NCBI GenBank assembly: GCA_009841225.1
Contig: VXMF01000055.1
Span: 1 to 64,000 of the forward strand
Length of the DNA: 64,000 bases
Direction: 5' to 3'
Source of the DNA: Terriglobia bacterium
GTDB lineage: Bacteria; Acidobacteriota; Terriglobia; Bryobacterales; UBA6623
In this document: in pieces, positions 17,950-26,289 of the stretch
How positions within the stretch are numbered: the stretch's first letter is position 1
How the letters are laid out: each line of letters begins with the position of its first letter
The notes under the pieces: generated by a model
Database searches by the model: none
What the model was told of the DNA's origin: nothing
The model's input: only the letters and a program-made list of their open reading frames with translations
Position numbers and translations under genes: made by a program

Positions 17950-18945
17950 ATGTTGACACCGACGCGTAGAACCGTGCTTGCACAGCTGGCCTGTTGCGGC
18001 TGCTCAGGACTCTTTGAAGAGTCCACCAGGCCATCGACAGCCTCGCTGCCATGGAAACTTGCCATCGGACTCAACGGCTTCGGCTCGTCAGAGACCCATC
18101 ACGGCAAACGCTACGTGTACGAGGAAATCCTCCAATTCGCCCGCGACGAGGGCTTCGACGGAATCGAGCTTTGGCGCAACTGGCGCGATGGCTACCCCGA
18201 TCCCGAAGATGACGACGCGATCGAAGCGGCTCGCCAGCAGATCGAGTCCTACGATCTGCAGGTGTTCTCGATCCAAGCCGGGGTCAGAGGCGTCAATCCG
18301 GTCTCTGACGACCCGTCGGAGCAAGCAGAATACACGCACCAACTCACTCAACAGGTCGATCTAGCGCTCAAGTTCGGATGCGATTGCATGGGCCTGTGGT
18401 CCGCTGGCCGGCCGCCCGACGACGCAAGCGAGGATGAAGTAATCGAACGGTTGGCTGGTGTCGTGAGGCCAGTCTGCGAATATGCGGTCGATCACGGGAT
18501 CGTGCTGGCGATCGAAGGCGAGCCGCCGTTGATCATTAACTCGGTGGAGCGCTATCACAAGCTCTTCGCCGCTGTCGGGATGGACGAGTTCAAGGTCATC
18601 TTCGACCCCTCTCACTTCGATGTGTTGGGCGGAGCAGTTGGACGCCCTCAAGACCTGCTGCTTGACCTCGGTGTTGATCGGGTCGGCTACATCCAGTTTT
18701 GCGATGGGGACTCCACGCTACGCCCGTTTCCGAACGGCGGATCGGGTACCTCGAAACATCTGCCCTGCGGCGAGGGTGTCTATGACATCCCCGGCTTGTG
18801 CTCGATCCTCTACGAGGGCGGCTTCCGAGGTTGGTTCCAGATGGATAGCTGGGGTACCGAAGATGCCTACTGGACCTCGAAATCCTGTAAGGACTCGGTC
18901 TTGGACTATCTGCGTGCGGCAGCTACGGGGTCTGATCGCGGCTAG
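17950..18945 (+). CDS. Sugar phosphate isomerase/epimerase family TIM barrel
   Basis: Xylose-isomerase-like TIM barrel (AP-endonuclease 2 superfold) of 331 residues. The N-terminus TPTRRTVLAQLACCG is twin-arginine-like, followed by a Cys that could be a lipidation or signal-cleavage site, so the protein may be exported. Barrel strands carry likely metal ligands: GFDGIELWRNW (Glu), LAIEGEPPL (Glu), VIFDPSHFDV (Asp and His), QFCDGDS and the late FQMDSWGTED. Such proteins interconvert keto and aldo sugars or epimerise them; the substrate is unknown. A decayed copy of its 5' end lies at 14379. The ATG at 17950 is supported by conservation in that copy. Confidence 0.88.
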   Translation: MLTPTRRTVLAQLACCGCSGLFEESTRPSTASLPWKLAIGLNGFGSSETHHGKRYVYEEILQFARDEGFDGIELWRNWRDGYPDPEDDDAIEAARQQIESYDLQVFSIQAGVRGVNPVSDDPSEQAEYTHQLTQQVDLALKFGCDCMGLWSAGRPPDDASEDEVIERLAGVVRPVCEYAVDHGIVLAIEGEPPLIINSVERYHKLFAAVGMDEFKVIFDPSHFDVLGGAVGRPQDLLLDLGVDRVGYIQFCDGDSTLRPFPNGGSGTSKHLPCGEGVYDIPGLCSILYEGGFRGWFQMDSWGTEDAYWTSKSCKDSVLDYLRAAATGSDRG

Positions 18946-18962
18946 CGGAATTTCGTTCGAAA

Positions 18963-19041
18963 TGGTAGGCCCGAGCGGACTCGAACCGCTGACCTCTACC
19001 GTGTCAAGGTAGCGCTCTAACCAAAACTGAGCTACGGGCCT
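18963..19041 (-). tRNA. tRNA-Val(GAC)
   Basis: The reverse strand folds into a complete cloverleaf. The acceptor stem AGGCCCG pairs with CGGGCCT (7 bp), the D-stem GCTC with GAGC, the anticodon stem CTACC with GGTAG around the loop TTGACAC (anticodon GAC), and the T-stem AGCGG with CCGCT around TTCGAGT. The discriminator is A and CCA is encoded. Total length is 79 bases, with an 11-base D-loop. It reads valine codon GUC (and probably GUU by wobble). Confidence 0.96.
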
Positions 19042-19328
19042 ACGCGGACCAGCTCGGCTGGCACCGAGCTTGTTGCAAGTCAAGGCCGAATACCCAGCCT
19101 CCCTGCTCGTTGTCTGCACCGAATCATATCACAGGACGGATTCTTCGCCCCCCTCTTGCCCCGATGAACGCCCCCGCTACCCCCGGATCGTTCGGCGGTG
19201 CCCCAGGCCACGTGACCGAACGGGATTTCCCGTAACGTTTGGCATCCTGCCTCCCGCATGTTGTATGTTGGACGCGCTTTCCCAAAGGGACCGACATGCG
19301 GGTTCCGGGCGGACGACGATTGCAACCC

Positions 19329-20189
19329 ATGAAACCACGACTCCTACTCTGCACCTGTCTGGCACTCTGCTGGGCTCTTCCTCTCCTCCTCGTCGGGCCG
19401 GCCCCTGCCCAGACGATTGCCATACCCGCTGATGCCGAATCCGCGCTGGATGCGCTGAACAGCTCGCCACGCCACGGGGAATGGATCGACATTGGTGAGG
19501 GGCGGTCTAGCACGAACCGTTGGGGCGACACGATTCGCTCGTGGGTCGTTTACCCCGAACGAGCGACCCGCGCCCCCGTCGTCGTAGTGATCCACGAAAT
19601 CTTCGGCCTGACGGACTGGATCCGCGCAGTGGCCGATCAGTTCGCGGCGGAGGGATTCATCGCAATAGCGCCAGACTTGCTATCCGGCCACGGCGCGGAC
19701 GGAGGAGGCACTCCAACAGATCGCCAGCAGGCCGTAGCTCTGGTTCGATCCCTGCGCGTCGAGGATACGACTCGGCGGCTGTCGGCGGTTGCCCGCTATG
19801 GGATATCGCTGCCGGCATCTAACGGTAGGTTCGGCGGCGTTGGGTTCTGCTGGGGCGGGAGCACGAGCTTCAATTTCGCAGCCAACGAAGAGAACTTGGA
19901 CGCAGCTGTCGTCTACTACGGAAGTTCTCCGAGCCGCACGATGCTGGGCCGCGTCGAAGCCCCAGTCCTTGGCTTGTACGGCGGCGACGACGCCCGTGTT
20001 AACGCCACCATTCCAGATGCGATGCGCGAGATGCGAAGGCTCGGGAAGTTCTATGAACCTCACCAATTCGCCGGGGCAGGCCACGGATTCCTGCGACAAC
20101 AGTCCGCCCGTGACGGCGCGAACATGAGCGCCGCCAAGGCGGCCTGGGCGCAGACCATCGAGTTTTTCCGCCAGTACCTCGAGAACTAG
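19329..20189 (+). CDS. Secreted dienelactone hydrolase family protein
   Basis: Alpha/beta hydrolase of the dienelactone-hydrolase family, 286 residues from the start at 19329. That start gives a clean signal peptide (MKPRLLLCTCLALCWALPLL ending near PAPAQ); longer in-frame starts at 19239 and 19296 add a non-hydrophobic extension. The catalytic triad appears as Cys in GVGFCWGGST, Asp in LYGGDDARV and His in GAGHGF. The oxyanion region is VVVIHEIFGL. The usual enzymes open lactone or ester bonds. Export suggests action on an extracellular ester. The next gene, a sulfatase, starts 10 bases after the stop, so the two are probably co-transcribed. Confidence 0.9.
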   Translation: MKPRLLLCTCLALCWALPLLLVGPAPAQTIAIPADAESALDALNSSPRHGEWIDIGEGRSSTNRWGDTIRSWVVYPERATRAPVVVVIHEIFGLTDWIRAVADQFAAEGFIAIAPDLLSGHGADGGGTPTDRQQAVALVRSLRVEDTTRRLSAVARYGISLPASNGRFGGVGFCWGGSTSFNFAANEENLDAAVVYYGSSPSRTMLGRVEAPVLGLYGGDDARVNATIPDAMREMRRLGKFYEPHQFAGAGHGFLRQQSARDGANMSAAKAAWAQTIEFFRQYLEN

Positions 20190-20199
20190 AGCTAGTCCC

Positions 20200-21648
20200 A
20201 TGCGCCCGACTCTGCCAATTCCCTTCCAGATCGCCATCGGCCTAGTTGTGCTCGCGATGCCGGTTCCGTCGGCCACCAACGTGGTTTTCATGATGGCCGA
20301 CGACCTCGGTTGGAATGACGTGGGCTACCACGGGAGCGAGATCCGCACGCCGCAGATCGATTCCATCGCGCAGCGCGGCATCCAACTCAACCGCTACTAC
20401 GCTACGCCGCTTTGCAGTCCGACGCGAGCTGCGTTGCTGACCGGCCGTATCCCGCTGCGGTACGGAGTTGACCGACCGATCGAAACGCAGGGAGGTCTGC
20501 CGGAAACAGAGCTCCTGCTGACGGACGTGCTCAAGGCTGCCGGATACGAAACGGCAGTGGTAGGCAAGTGGCACTTGGGATTGGCGCACGTCAAGTTTCA
20601 CCCCTACAACCGCGGCTTCGACACTGCATATGGTCATTTGGGACCCGCCGTCGACTATTGGACGCACATCTGGGACGGCGGTCTCGACTGGCACCGCAAC
20701 GGCGGCGTGCTGAACGAGGAGGGCTACACGACCGAGTTGATCGGCAAGGAAGCGGAGCGCGTGATCTCGGAGCGCGACAAGACCAAGCCGTTGTTCCTGT
20801 ACGTCGCATTCAATGCGCCGCACGGCCCTCTGCAAGCTCCGGCCGAATCCGAGTCCGCATACGATTCGATCCAGAATCCGCGCCGCCGAACCTATGCAGC
20901 GATGGTGAGCGAGATGGATCGAGCAGTCGGCGGGATCCTAGGAGCACTGGAGCGAGAGGGGCTGACTGACGACTCGTTGATCGTATGGTGCAGCGACAAC
21001 GGAGGAGCCGTTCGTCTGGGAGCGGACAATTCGCCGCTCCGCGGCGGCAAGGGCGGTTCGTTCGAAGGCGGAATTCGCGTACCCGCTACAGTTTGGATGC
21101 CAGGCAGCATCGAGGGCGGCCGGACGTTCACCCCAATGATGACGGTGGCGGACTGGTTTCCGACCATCGCGACCGCCTTAGGGATCGACCTTGAAGCGGA
21201 TAGTCCGCTGGATGGCCTTGACATGTGGCCGGCCCTCACCAAGGGTGATGTTGTAGACCGCACCGAGCCATACGTAGTCGGCGTCTTCGATAGCGTTGCG
21301 CTGATCGACGGGATTTGGAAGTACGTGGAACCCCTGCCCAGAGGTGGCAGGGGCGTGGCACACCTGTTCCGCCTAGATCAGGATCCCAATGAGCGTGAGG
21401 ATCTGGCAGAAGTGGAGCCGGAAAGGTTCGAGGCAATGCGAGAGCGGCTCCGCGGTTTCCCTCGCACAGCCACGATCGCACCAGACGTGATTCCTCCTCC
21501 TGGACCTCGGGGGGGTCGCCCGGGGGGCCGGCCGCCTCCTAACGCTGGCGGCGAAGGTGCCAGAAGGCCGCCGGGTCGCGGCGGTGGAGCGGTCGATGGC
21601 TGGAAGGAAATCACGAAGCCACCTTGGGTCGAGACGGCTAACAGGTAA
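20200..21648 (+). CDS. Exported arylsulfatase-type sulfatase with Pro/Gly/Arg-rich tail
   Basis: Formylglycine sulfatase of 482 residues, resembling arylsulfatase A/B-like family members. It has a signal peptide (IAIGLVVLAMPVPSAT), metal site VVFMMADDLGWND, signature CSPTRAALLTGR at Cys72, VVGKWHLGL and WCSDNGGAVR with GGKGGSFEGGIRVP. After the domain ends near residue 430 there is a proline-, glycine- and arginine-rich tail (PPPGPRGGRPGGRPPP and following), like the linkers in the YHYH proteins at 23749 and 26290. The start is 10 bases after the dienelactone-hydrolase stop, consistent with an operon. Confidence 0.92.
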   Translation: MRPTLPIPFQIAIGLVVLAMPVPSATNVVFMMADDLGWNDVGYHGSEIRTPQIDSIAQRGIQLNRYYATPLCSPTRAALLTGRIPLRYGVDRPIETQGGLPETELLLTDVLKAAGYETAVVGKWHLGLAHVKFHPYNRGFDTAYGHLGPAVDYWTHIWDGGLDWHRNGGVLNEEGYTTELIGKEAERVISERDKTKPLFLYVAFNAPHGPLQAPAESESAYDSIQNPRRRTYAAMVSEMDRAVGGILGALEREGLTDDSLIVWCSDNGGAVRLGADNSPLRGGKGGSFEGGIRVPATVWMPGSIEGGRTFTPMMTVADWFPTIATALGIDLEADSPLDGLDMWPALTKGDVVDRTEPYVVGVFDSVALIDGIWKYVEPLPRGGRGVAHLFRLDQDPNEREDLAEVEPERFEAMRERLRGFPRTATIAPDVIPPPGPRGGRPGGRPPPNAGGEGARRPPGRGGGAVDGWKEITKPPWVETANR

Positions 21649-21939
21649 TCTTGGAACGAGCCGCACCGACTGTGCATGATCGACTTGCACGGGTTCCGCG
21701 ACGAGTTGTAGAAAGCCATCGGCTGACGGCGGTCCAGCAAGGAGCGGACCCCCTCGGACCCAGTCGCCGGCAAGCAAGGCGGGCGGCTGAATGGCTCTGG
21801 GGTCCCTTGAGTGCGCGGCGACGCAGATGCCTCAGTCCGTGATCTACGAAGAGGACGCCGACGAGACTCAGCACCCTGCTCAAGGAGGGAGGCGCGTGGC
21901 GTCGCCGCTCGCCTGCCGCAGTCTACTCGAGCCGCGAAG

Positions 21940-23487
21940 TCACGGGTTGGAATTGCCCTGCCTTGCCACCTGCAACTGACCCAGATCGCGTGCGAGCGAT
22001 TCCTTGCGCCGAAAGTCCGCAGATGTCTCTGCAGGGTTCCAGTACCAAGGGTGGTCGACGTGCTCTCCGTGCATGATCCGCTCCATTTCAGCTACGACCT
22101 CCGGGTATGCGTCCGCAAGGTTTCGCTCGCACCGTACGTCTTCCTCGATCAGAAACAGCTCCATAGAGTTGTCAGGAGTTGCGCGGTAGGCCTTCCACGG
22201 ACCCTTGCGGACCGCCTGTTCCCTCGCGTTCTCCCAATACAGTGGCCTGTCTGAGGAGAACCTCGCCGGATCGCCAGTCAATAGTGGGACAAGGCTGGAC
22301 CCGTCATTTGGTGGGACAGGGCTGGTTCCCGCCAGCTCAGCGAATGTCGGAAGCAAGTCGACGAGCCATACGGGCACGCTGGACACGCCGGCCTTGATCG
22401 TGCCGGGCCAGTTCACGAAAAAGGGGATGCGAATGCCCCCTTCAAGCAGGGAGAATTTCCCTCCCCGAAAGGGCCCCTTGTTTTGAAAGAACGGATCGTC
22501 CGGCCAATTCGCGGACTGGTTCCCGCGCGCGAAATACCCGCACATTGAGTAGCCGTTGTCCGACGCGAAGACCACGAGAGTGCGATCCCGGATCCCGAGG
22601 CTTCCAAGCAGGTCAACCAGTTCGCCCGCGAACCTGTCGATCCGCAGCACCATGGAAGCCCACTCCTTGTGTGCTGTAGAAGGAAAGTCCGCTCGGTTCA
22701 GGAATGGGCCGAGGGCGTCGGTCACGACCGGCCCGTGGGGCAACTGGGTCGCGAAATAGAGGAAGAACGGTTGGTCCCGGTTGCGCCGCACGAAGCCGAT
22801 GGCTGCCTCCTCGAGCACGTCCTCGGAATAGACTGCCTGCGAACGGTCTCGGACGCCGGGCGGAATGAAGCGGCCATCGCTATCGTAGTGAGTTGAGGAC
22901 TCTCTGGATCCGGGCGGTTTCTGGTTCTCCTCGTACATGTGGCGCATGTCGAAACCGAGGTTCCCCGGATAGTCGACCTTGCGTCCATTGCGATACAGGT
23001 AGTGGGGGAAGAACGTGTGAGCGCGGCGCTGATCGTAGAATCCGAATGCCTCGTCAAAACCCTGCTTTTCTGGCGTCCCCGGAGTGTCGGGAAGGCCAAT
23101 GCCCCACTTGCCGAAGAAGCCGGTCGCATACCCGGATCGCTTCAGCATCTCGGAAATCGTCACGTCCGAGTCCGCCAAGTGATCCTGCCCTCTCGCGCTG
23201 CGGTTATCGCGAACTGATGCGTGCCCCGTATGGAGTCCCGTCATAAGGGTCCCTCGGGAAGGAGCGCATTCTGGGGCGCCGGCGTACGCTTGTGTGAAGC
23301 GAACTCCCTCCGCCGCAAGCCGATCTAGGTTTGGAGTCGAGAAGCGGGTCTGTCCCCAGATACTGAGATCCCGGTAGCTGAGATCGTCCGCCAGAACGAC
23401 GACGATGTTCGGCTTGGTTCCGGGCAGCGGCCGCTGGGCCTGCAGGGCTCCTGGAATGAGCATGAGGCAGATAACCGCGAAATGCAT
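21940..23487 (-). CDS. Exported sulfatase
   Basis: Formylglycine sulfatase of 515 residues on the reverse strand. A signal peptide (MHFAVICLMLIPGALQAQ) precedes IVVVLADDLSYRD (metal site), the signature CAPSRGTLMTG (Cys74), GFFGKWGIG (where most relatives have GKWHLG, so the His is replaced by Gly), and ASDNGYSMCG. An insert of about 90 residues around FGFYDQRRAHTFFPHYLYRN is typical of arylsulfatase A-type enzymes of the S1 family. It converges with the sulfatase at 20200, with 291 bases between the stop codons and no clear terminator. Confidence 0.92.
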   Translation of the reverse strand: MHFAVICLMLIPGALQAQRPLPGTKPNIVVVLADDLSYRDLSIWGQTRFSTPNLDRLAAEGVRFTQAYAGAPECAPSRGTLMTGLHTGHASVRDNRSARGQDHLADSDVTISEMLKRSGYATGFFGKWGIGLPDTPGTPEKQGFDEAFGFYDQRRAHTFFPHYLYRNGRKVDYPGNLGFDMRHMYEENQKPPGSRESSTHYDSDGRFIPPGVRDRSQAVYSEDVLEEAAIGFVRRNRDQPFFLYFATQLPHGPVVTDALGPFLNRADFPSTAHKEWASMVLRIDRFAGELVDLLGSLGIRDRTLVVFASDNGYSMCGYFARGNQSANWPDDPFFQNKGPFRGGKFSLLEGGIRIPFFVNWPGTIKAGVSSVPVWLVDLLPTFAELAGTSPVPPNDGSSLVPLLTGDPARFSSDRPLYWENAREQAVRKGPWKAYRATPDNSMELFLIEEDVRCERNLADAYPEVVAEMERIMHGEHVDHPWYWNPAETSADFRRKESLARDLGQLQVARQGNSNP

Positions 23488-23748
23488 TACGGGGGCAAGA
23501 ATAGCAGCCTAGTACGAGCCCACTTCGTGAACAAGACGACCTTCAACACAATCGTCGGGCTCGGCTGTGGCCCCGCTCAGCACACGGACCGCACAACGTT
23601 CTTGCGTCCGTTCCTCTAGCAGCTGCCGACCGCGTCTGCGTTGATGCTTCCTAGGACTGGTTGCACTTCTCCGATCTACTCCGTAGCCCGCTCGAATCTC
23701 ACGAGACCGTATCGCTTCAAGGTATGATGCGCACTGAGGACGATTGCG

Positions 23749-24990
23749 ATGATGAGAATTCCATTGATCTTGCTTGCCTTTACGAGCGTTGCTGCGGCGC
23801 AGTCAGGACCTTGCATGGCGGACGCCTTCCTTGACGTTTCGGAGGCACCCGGAGCCGGCCCCGCCTATCCCCGCCCCCGGGTCGAAGCTACCTGCGAGGG
23901 CGATGAGCTGGTAGTTCGTTCCAATGGCATCCCGCACTACGAATTTGTCCAAGTCACCCCAAACCCGCTCTTGGAGCGGAACAACGAGTTCCGCCTGCCT
24001 GCCAGTCCCGCGCTGGCCGACAAGCCGGTGCCGATCCCCCTGCTTGGCGGAATCGGCGTAGCAGTCAACGGCATCGTGATATTCGGCCCGAACGAAGGCC
24101 CCGTGCCGGCAGAGGAACAATTCGGCGATCCCGTGTTCAACGCCATCATGGATACGTGCATGGGCCACACGGCGCTGGAATACCACTATCACGCCATGGT
24201 GCAGCGCTGCCTTAGCGTAGGCGCGAAGGATGGCAAACCGTCGCCCGTCCTAGGCTTCGCCTACGACGGCATTCCGATCCACGGTCCGTGGGGCTGCGTC
24301 GACGCCGACTGCAGCAAGGTGGTGCGCCACCGCAGCAGTTGGGAAGAGGTTCGCGAGCCACATCAAGATGCTTGGGACGCCTACGAATACGTCGAGAAGG
24401 ACGGACCGGAGTACCTCGACGAGTGCAACGGGCACAGCCATGGTGACGGCGACTACCACTACCACGTGACCGAGACTTGGCCGTACATCCTTGGCTGCTA
24501 TGCCGGCACCCCGAGCGGCGGACCCATCCGCGGTCGCCGTCGGCCTCAAGTAAGCCAAGCGCCTCCTGGACAGCGGGGCCAGCGCCCGCCGGGCGGCCCG
24601 GCCGGGAACCGACCTCCCGGGGCTGCACGGCGGGGCGGCCCGCCGCCCGGTGGCGGCCGTCCCGGGCCGGACGAAGTGCAGGCCGTCGCCGCGGCCCTGA
24701 ACAAGGATGCGAGCGAAGTTGCCAAAGCCCTGCGCGTGGAGCCCGGTGGCATCAAGCCGACCAATCTTGCGGCTTCCGCGCGGACGCTCGGGGTGGACAC
24801 CGGCAAGTTAATCGAATCCATGGGAAGGACCCAGCCGCCGCCGCGCCAGCGACAGAACCAGGCCCCGCCGGGCGAGCCGGAGTGCTTCTTCCGCTGCGGC
24901 CAGAGCGATGAAGACGCCGTCGGCTGCACTCTGACGCCGGATCACAAGGTGCTGTGCTTCAGGCCTTGCGACGACAACAAGTGCGGGTAA
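23749..24990 (+). CDS. Secreted YHYH-domain protein
   Basis: Exported protein of 413 residues with a signal peptide (MMRIPLILLAFTSVAAAQ). Residues ~20-260 form a YHYH domain (Pfam-type, function unknown) with the diagnostic histidines EYHYHAM and GDYHYHVTETWPYI. It has conserved features GIPHYEFVQVTPNP, NEGPVP and CMGHT. A Pro/Gly/Arg-rich linker follows (residues ~265-305), then a helical segment with two similar units (AAALNKDASEVAKAL, ASARTLGVDTGKLIESMG), and finally a Cys-rich tail (CFFRCG, VGCTL, KVLCFRPCDDNKCG) with six cysteines. It overlaps the next gene and is paralogous to 26290-27456. The clustered His and Cys suggest a metal or redox role, which is inference. Confidence 0.85.
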   Translation: MMRIPLILLAFTSVAAAQSGPCMADAFLDVSEAPGAGPAYPRPRVEATCEGDELVVRSNGIPHYEFVQVTPNPLLERNNEFRLPASPALADKPVPIPLLGGIGVAVNGIVIFGPNEGPVPAEEQFGDPVFNAIMDTCMGHTALEYHYHAMVQRCLSVGAKDGKPSPVLGFAYDGIPIHGPWGCVDADCSKVVRHRSSWEEVREPHQDAWDAYEYVEKDGPEYLDECNGHSHGDGDYHYHVTETWPYILGCYAGTPSGGPIRGRRRPQVSQAPPGQRGQRPPGGPAGNRPPGAARRGGPPPGGGRPGPDEVQAVAAALNKDASEVAKALRVEPGGIKPTNLAASARTLGVDTGKLIESMGRTQPPPRQRQNQAPPGEPECFFRCGQSDEDAVGCTLTPDHKVLCFRPCDDNKCG

Positions 24991-26123
24991 TTCGGCCAGC
25001 GCTGTTGGCGTTGGCCATCATCGCTGGAATCGCAGCTTGGCCGCAGGAACCGTTCCTGCCGGCAGTTGACCACTCCCAGCACCCCTTGATCGAGGTGGAC
25101 GAGGCCGAACCGACACCGTCGATGCGGATCCACATGGACGCCGATTCCATGGATGGCTTCAACATCTTCTTGGAAACGCAGAACTTCCGCTTCACCCCTC
25201 AGAGCGTGGACACGCTCCCGGTCTCGAACGAAGGCCATGCGCACCTGTATGTGAACGGGGAGAAGGTGGCTCGCATGTACTCGCCCTGGCACCATCTCTC
25301 CAGCAAGCTGCTTCGCGACGGGATCAACCGTGTCGAGGTCGAGTTCAGCACCAACGACCATTCGGTTTGGGCCCTAGCCGGCGTGCCGATCGGCGCGGAC
25401 GTGCTCATTGATACACGCGTCCTGGAGGGCGATCCAATCCTTCGCGAGGACGTCAGCTATACGCTGGACTGGGATTGGGGGGCGGCGGACCCGCGCCCAG
25501 ACGGTGGCTGGACGGTGCAGACGGACAAGGGCTACCACGTGCAGGTCGACAGCGGTCAGATTGTCAGCCGAAATCTCGAACTGGTTCCGTGCCATGTAGC
25601 GCCCCCGCCCGCGCCGCAAGCGTCGATATTCGGCTGGCCCGGGCCGAGCCGGGTGTTTGCAGGGCACAGCAGCTTGATTCCGAACGAATCGAAGATCACA
25701 GCTTCATACGTGGAGGATCTGGCAACACCGCGGGAGATCTTTCTGGAGAAGCGGGTCGTCACTGATCCGGAGTATTGCCAAGCACACTACCTCTTGGCCC
25801 GCGCGCGAGGATCCCCTCCGGGGTCTCTAACACTTGATGTTTCAGGTACGTGGGGCAACTCTTCTGAGAAATCACGCAAGCCGTTCAATATCAGGTCCAC
25901 TGCTGCTTACGGGGAGTTTAGGCCATTGCAGCTTCCTGACGGTGCCAAGCTGGGCCGACGCCTGATCGTGGGGGGGATCGACGCTAGAGTGCGCCGTTCT
26001 CTGGACACTTTGTTGAACGGAATTGACTTCGCGGACGGCACCTCGGACTCTGACGGTATGCGGGTTCTGCGAAACCTGGTGGCAGGCACCTCGGTGCTGG
26101 TCAGCGATGTTGAAGGCCTCTAG
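24954..26123 (+). CDS. Secreted protein of unknown function between two YHYH genes
   Basis: Protein of about 389 residues; no family was recognised with certainty. Starts: GTG at 24954 (preceded by AAGGTG), overlapping the previous gene by 37 bases, or GTG at 24981, which gives a compact signal peptide (VIRPALLALAIIAGIAAW). Residues ~55-140 (MDADSMDGFNIFLETQNFRF, SNEGHAHLYVNGEKVARMYS, EVEFSTNDHSVWALAG) resemble a beta-sandwich seen in secreted marine proteins, with His in GHAHLY and NDHS that could bind copper. The second half (EYCQAHYLLARA, FNIRSTAAYGEFRPL, GIDFADGTSDSDGMRVL) is unassigned. Overlap with the upstream YHYH gene argues for translational coupling and joint function. Confidence 0.75.
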   Translation: MLQALRRQQVRVIRPALLALAIIAGIAAWPQEPFLPAVDHSQHPLIEVDEAEPTPSMRIHMDADSMDGFNIFLETQNFRFTPQSVDTLPVSNEGHAHLYVNGEKVARMYSPWHHLSSKLLRDGINRVEVEFSTNDHSVWALAGVPIGADVLIDTRVLEGDPILREDVSYTLDWDWGAADPRPDGGWTVQTDKGYHVQVDSGQIVSRNLELVPCHVAPPPAPQASIFGWPGPSRVFAGHSSLIPNESKITASYVEDLATPREIFLEKRVVTDPEYCQAHYLLARARGSPPGSLTLDVSGTWGNSSEKSRKPFNIRSTAAYGEFRPLQLPDGAKLGRRLIVGGIDARVRRSLDTLLNGIDFADGTSDSDGMRVLRNLVAGTSVLVSDVEGL

Positions 26124-26289
26124 TGCCGGTGCGCTTCGAATGGTAAAGAGCTTGCAATAGTGGCGCTCCGTCACTGCGATTGGATTCCGGCTTGGAAACA
26201 ACGGCGCTCTAACCAGCGTCTTGCACAGTAGCCGGGCGGGAGTCATTCACCGAGCAATCCGCCTGGCCAGACTCAGGAGATTGAATAAG

